64,000 bases of DNA from Brucella tritici (GTDB lineage Bacteria; Pseudomonadota; Alphaproteobacteria; Rhizobiales; Rhizobiaceae): positions 1 through 64,000 of the forward strand of contig NZ_CADEAR010000009.1 in assembly GCF_902825325.1 (NCBI RefSeq), given 5' to 3'. This document shows, piece by piece, positions 61,862 through 64,000 of this stretch; position 1 is the stretch's first letter, and every line of letters begins with the position of its first letter. The translations under genes and the position numbers were made by a program. The notes under the pieces are model-generated. The model was not told where the DNA came from. It was given only the letters and a program-made list of their open reading frames with translations, and searched no databases.

Positions 61862-62695
61862 TCAATCGCTTTGACGCGCGGTGCCAACGGCGACAGCGAG
61901 CGCTATGGCGAGACAAAGCGTTGCGGAGAGTGAACGGAAGGCACCGAAATCCACCTCGGAAACAAGCAATATCTGCTTCGCGGATTTGCTCATCGGGCTG
62001 ACAAACGTGTCGGTTATGCCGACGACATCGATACCGCGTGCGGCGACAGTTTCGGCCATGGCGACCGTTTCCGGTGAGTAGGGCGAAAACGTAATCGCCA
62101 GAAGTACGTCGCCTTCTCGGATAGCATGCAGGTTCTCCAGTTTGCCGACAGCACTGTGCAGCATGGCAGGCACTTGCATCTTTTCCAGCGCGTAAGCCAG
62201 GTAGCTAGCGACGGGAAAAGCACGGCGGATGCCGACAATGTGGATTGTCTGTGCACCGGCCAAAAGTTGAACTGCCTTTTCGAGTGCTTCCGGATCAATG
62301 GTTTTGAGCAAGCCTTCAAGAGACGTGCGCCCTGCTTCAGCAAATTCGGCAAGGAGGGCCGGCGCGCTGCCCGTTGCGGTCTCACGCAAATGCTGCAGTC
62401 TGGTTGAATAGTCAGGCCAACCTCCCGCATAGGAATCCCGGAACAGCTTTTGCATTTCCGAAAAGCCTGAGAACCCCATGATCTGGCAGAAGCGCATGAA
62501 GGCGGAACTCTGCACCCCAGCGCCTTCAGCCATCTCGGCGACGGTCGACACTGCGATACGATCCTGGTTGGCAGCAACGAAATCGGCGCACTGTTTCAGT
62601 CTCTTCGGTAAACGGTCGGAAACCTCTAGCAGCTTCGCCTCGAATTCCTTGATATTCGTTGGAACGCTGATTGATGACGGTGTAGGGGAATCCAT
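61862..62695 (-). CDS. iolR: RpiR-family regulator IolR
   Basis: A 277-residue regulator. The RpiR helix-turn-helix (about residues 10-85) has VSTVAEMAEGAGVQSSAFMR. A SIS domain (about 115-260) includes TIHIVGIRRAFPVASYLAYA. It is encoded upstream of iolC and divergent from iolG, as expected for the S. meliloti-type IolR repressor responsive to 2-keto-5-deoxygluconate phosphate. The start is uncertain among closely spaced ATGs (62695, 62698, 62710); 62695 is best spaced from GGAGAGG. Confidence 0.88.
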   Translation of the reverse strand: MDSPTPSSISVPTNIKEFEAKLLEVSDRLPKRLKQCADFVAANQDRIAVSTVAEMAEGAGVQSSAFMRFCQIMGFSGFSEMQKLFRDSYAGGWPDYSTRLQHLRETATGSAPALLAEFAEAGRTSLEGLLKTIDPEALEKAVQLLAGAQTIHIVGIRRAFPVASYLAYALEKMQVPAMLHSAVGKLENLHAIREGDVLLAITFSPYSPETVAMAETVAARGIDVVGITDTFVSPMSKSAKQILLVSEVDFGAFRSLSATLCLAIALAVAVGTARQSD

Positions 62696-62718
62696 CATTG
62701 GCCTCTCCATATGATCTC

Positions 62719-62765
62719 TTGACAAACTTTATGTCACATTCTAGCAAAATAGAATAAATATTCTA
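62719..62765. promoter_or_regulatory. iolG promoter with overlapping AGAA-N6-TTCT operator
   Basis: TTGACA (62719-62724) is followed 17 bases on by TAGCAA (62742-62747). Two overlapping inverted repeats lie across and after it: ATTCTA-GCAAAA-TAGAAT (62738-62755) and TAGAATA-AA-TATTCTA (62750-62765). The second equals AGAA-N6-TTCT, one transition per arm from the GGAA-N6-TTCC pattern reported for S. meliloti IolR. IolR is encoded next door, so repression of iolG and iolR itself is likely. Confidence 0.6.
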
Positions 62766-62817
62766 TAACATATCTTCGGCTGACTGAAGGTGGCCAGTTT
62801 CCTGGGAGGATGAGGCA

Positions 62818-63822
62818 ATGGTGACACGTTTGGCACTGCTCGGCGCGGGCCGTATCGGCAAGGTTCATGCCGGCGCAATCGCGGCGGACAAGCGGGCTCA
62901 ACTAATCGCCGTTGCGGACGCCAACCAGGCGGCGGCAAGGGCAATCGCCGATTCTGCCGGGGCGGATGTTCGCAGCATTGATGCTATCGAGAAATCAGAT
63001 GACATCGACGCAGTGCTCATATGCACACCGACCAATACACACGCCGATCTTATCGAACGGTTTTCGCACGCCGGCAAGGCTGTTTTCTGTGAGAAGCCGA
63101 TCGATCTTGATATTGCACGTGTTCGAGCTTGTCTCGCTGTCATTCGTGATACCAGCGCGAAGGTGATGCTGGGTTTCAATCGCCGTTTCGATCCGCATTT
63201 TGCGGCAGTCCACAAGGCCATCGAAGATGGACGCATCGGCAATGTTGAAATGGTAACGATTACCAGCCGCGATCCGGGTGCGCCGCCTGCAGAATATATC
63301 AAGGTATCCGGCGGCATTTTCCGTGACATGACGATCCATGATTTTGACATGGCACGTTTCCTTCTCGGTGAGGAAGTCGAGAGTGTATCGGCCTCGGCCT
63401 CAGTGCTTGTCGATCCAAAGATCGGAGTACTCGGCGATTACGATAGCGCGAGCGTCATTTTGACGACTGCTTCCGGCCGTCAGTGCGTTATTTCCAATTC
63501 ACGGCGCGCTTCCTATGGCTACGATCAACGCATTGAAGTTCACGGATCGCTCGGTGCTGTTTCGGCGGAAAACCAGCGTCCGGTCTCGATAGAAATCGCG
63601 TCCAGAGATGGTTATAACCGCCCGCCACTGCACGATTTTTTCATGACGCGCTATACCGCTGCATACGCGGCGGAAATAGCATCGTTTATCGATGCACTTG
63701 ATACAGGCAAAGCACCGCACCCTTCGGCAGAGGATGGATTGCAAGCTTTGGCTCTGGCTGAGGCGGCTCTTCATTCGGTCAAGGAAGGACGCACTGTCAA
63801 AGTTGCGGAAGTTCTCGGATAA
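62818..63822 (+). CDS. iolG: Inositol 2-dehydrogenase
   Basis: A 334-residue Gfo/Idh/MocA-family oxidoreductase oxidising myo-inositol to 2-keto-inositol with NAD. It has LLGAGRIGKVHAGAIAADK at the start, CEKPIDLD with the conserved Lys, and MTIHDFDMARFLLGEE with the catalytic Asp-His pair. It is divergent from iolR. GGGAGGA precedes the start. With iolE, D, B and C it covers five central steps; the final iolA and iolJ-like steps are not separately encoded here. Confidence 0.94.
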   Translation: MVTRLALLGAGRIGKVHAGAIAADKRAQLIAVADANQAAARAIADSAGADVRSIDAIEKSDDIDAVLICTPTNTHADLIERFSHAGKAVFCEKPIDLDIARVRACLAVIRDTSAKVMLGFNRRFDPHFAAVHKAIEDGRIGNVEMVTITSRDPGAPPAEYIKVSGGIFRDMTIHDFDMARFLLGEEVESVSASASVLVDPKIGVLGDYDSASVILTTASGRQCVISNSRRASYGYDQRIEVHGSLGAVSAENQRPVSIEIASRDGYNRPPLHDFFMTRYTAAYAAEIASFIDALDTGKAPHPSAEDGLQALALAEAALHSVKEGRTVKVAEVLG

Positions 63823-63872
63823 GGCGGTAATTTTGTTTGCCTTTTTCCGCAATCGGCTGCGATATGCGGGGC

Positions 63873-64000
63873 ATGGCCTATAAGATCGATGATTTGCCTT
63901 TTGAAGAGTTTTTCGTACCCGTGAACAAGGCTACGGCGGCTCTGGTGCGGCTGGACGAACGGCTTTCGCGCTCGCCCATTCGCGAAGGTATGGTCGAGCG
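63873..64000 (+). CDS. N-terminus of a DUF1612/RHE_PE00001-type protein (cut by window edge)
   Basis: The first 42 residues are visible. MAYKIDDLPFEEFFVPVNKA then ATAALVRLDERLSRSPIREG match the conserved start of the DUF1612 family, which is typical of Rhizobiales accessory replicons and plasmids and carries a helix-turn-helix near its C-terminus. Function is unknown. A start at 63864 (three residues longer) is possible. The gene runs past the right edge. Confidence 0.7.
   Translation, partial: MAYKIDDLPFEEFFVPVNKATAALVRLDERLSRSPIREGMVE

Noticed and set aside
1-64000. tRNA, rRNA or CRISPR array
   Set aside because: No cloverleaf-like run ending in CCA context, no rRNA sequence, and no regularly spaced repeat was seen on either strand by reading.

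Overview
The window looks like an alphaproteobacterial (Rhizobiales, Brucella/Ochrobactrum-type) genome segment of moderately high GC. The evidence is a BA14K-family protein (a Brucella antigen family), DUF1127 and DUF1612-type proteins, an Irr/ICE-like operator, Rhizobiales-style iol, smo and cho transport operons, and Lrp-type PutR next to a PutA without a DNA-binding head. Nearly all of it is nutrient uptake and catabolism, as on an accessory chromosome. I inferred the taxon from gene content and did not check it by alignment.

Layout. 1-124: tail of an IS5-type transposase, then about 580 bp of AT-rich non-coding DNA. 711-3812: quaternary-amine ABC transporter (choVWX type). 3858-5544: EamA exporter and BA14K protein, both minus. 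5777-13705: a seven-gene minus-strand catabolic operon (N-formylglutamate-amidohydrolase-like enzyme, TRAP transporter, glutamine-synthetase-like ligase, aldehyde and Fe-alcohol dehydrogenases) with a divergent RpiR regulator. 14697-21434: minus-strand operon with a NitT/TauT-type ABC transporter, cytosine-deaminase-like amidohydrolase, FAD oxidase, creatininase and a RutR-like TetR regulator. A perfect RutR-like palindrome at its head faces a divergent FAD reductase/Rid-family operon. 23416-24639: MFS exporter. 24650-24995: DUF1127 gene followed by three hairpins with CCTCCTCCC loops (cuckoo/CcsR-type sRNAs). 25495-30011: tandem glycine riboswitch and gcvTHP. About 30226-30338: a fourth, free-standing cuckoo-type sRNA. 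30629-32000: small membrane protein and fatty-acid-hydroxylase-family enzyme. 32311-36597: efeU-efeO-efeB plus a second EfeO-like protein, behind an ICE-box palindrome. 36634-45792: LacI regulator and sorbitol/mannitol operon (smoEFGK, SDR, Zn-ADH, mannitol dehydrogenase). 45800-50140: putR and putA. 50374-55685: AfuABC/FbpABC-like transporter with an inositol-monophosphatase-family enzyme. 55711-56154: NUDIX. 56249-63822: inositol catabolism (iolB, E, D, C, R and divergent iolG). 63873-end: start of a DUF1612-type gene.

How they work together. Each block pairs a dedicated importer with matching enzymes and a local regulator: sugar alcohols, inositol, proline, glycine, quaternary amines, iron, and two substrates not identifiable from sequence. 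The less ordinary content is the cuckoo-type RNA set (four exact CCTCCTCCC hairpins in two loci, one locus behind a DUF1127 gene), a plausible gamma-glutamylation pathway for an amino-alcohol or amine, and a RutR-like regulon lacking rutA and rutB.
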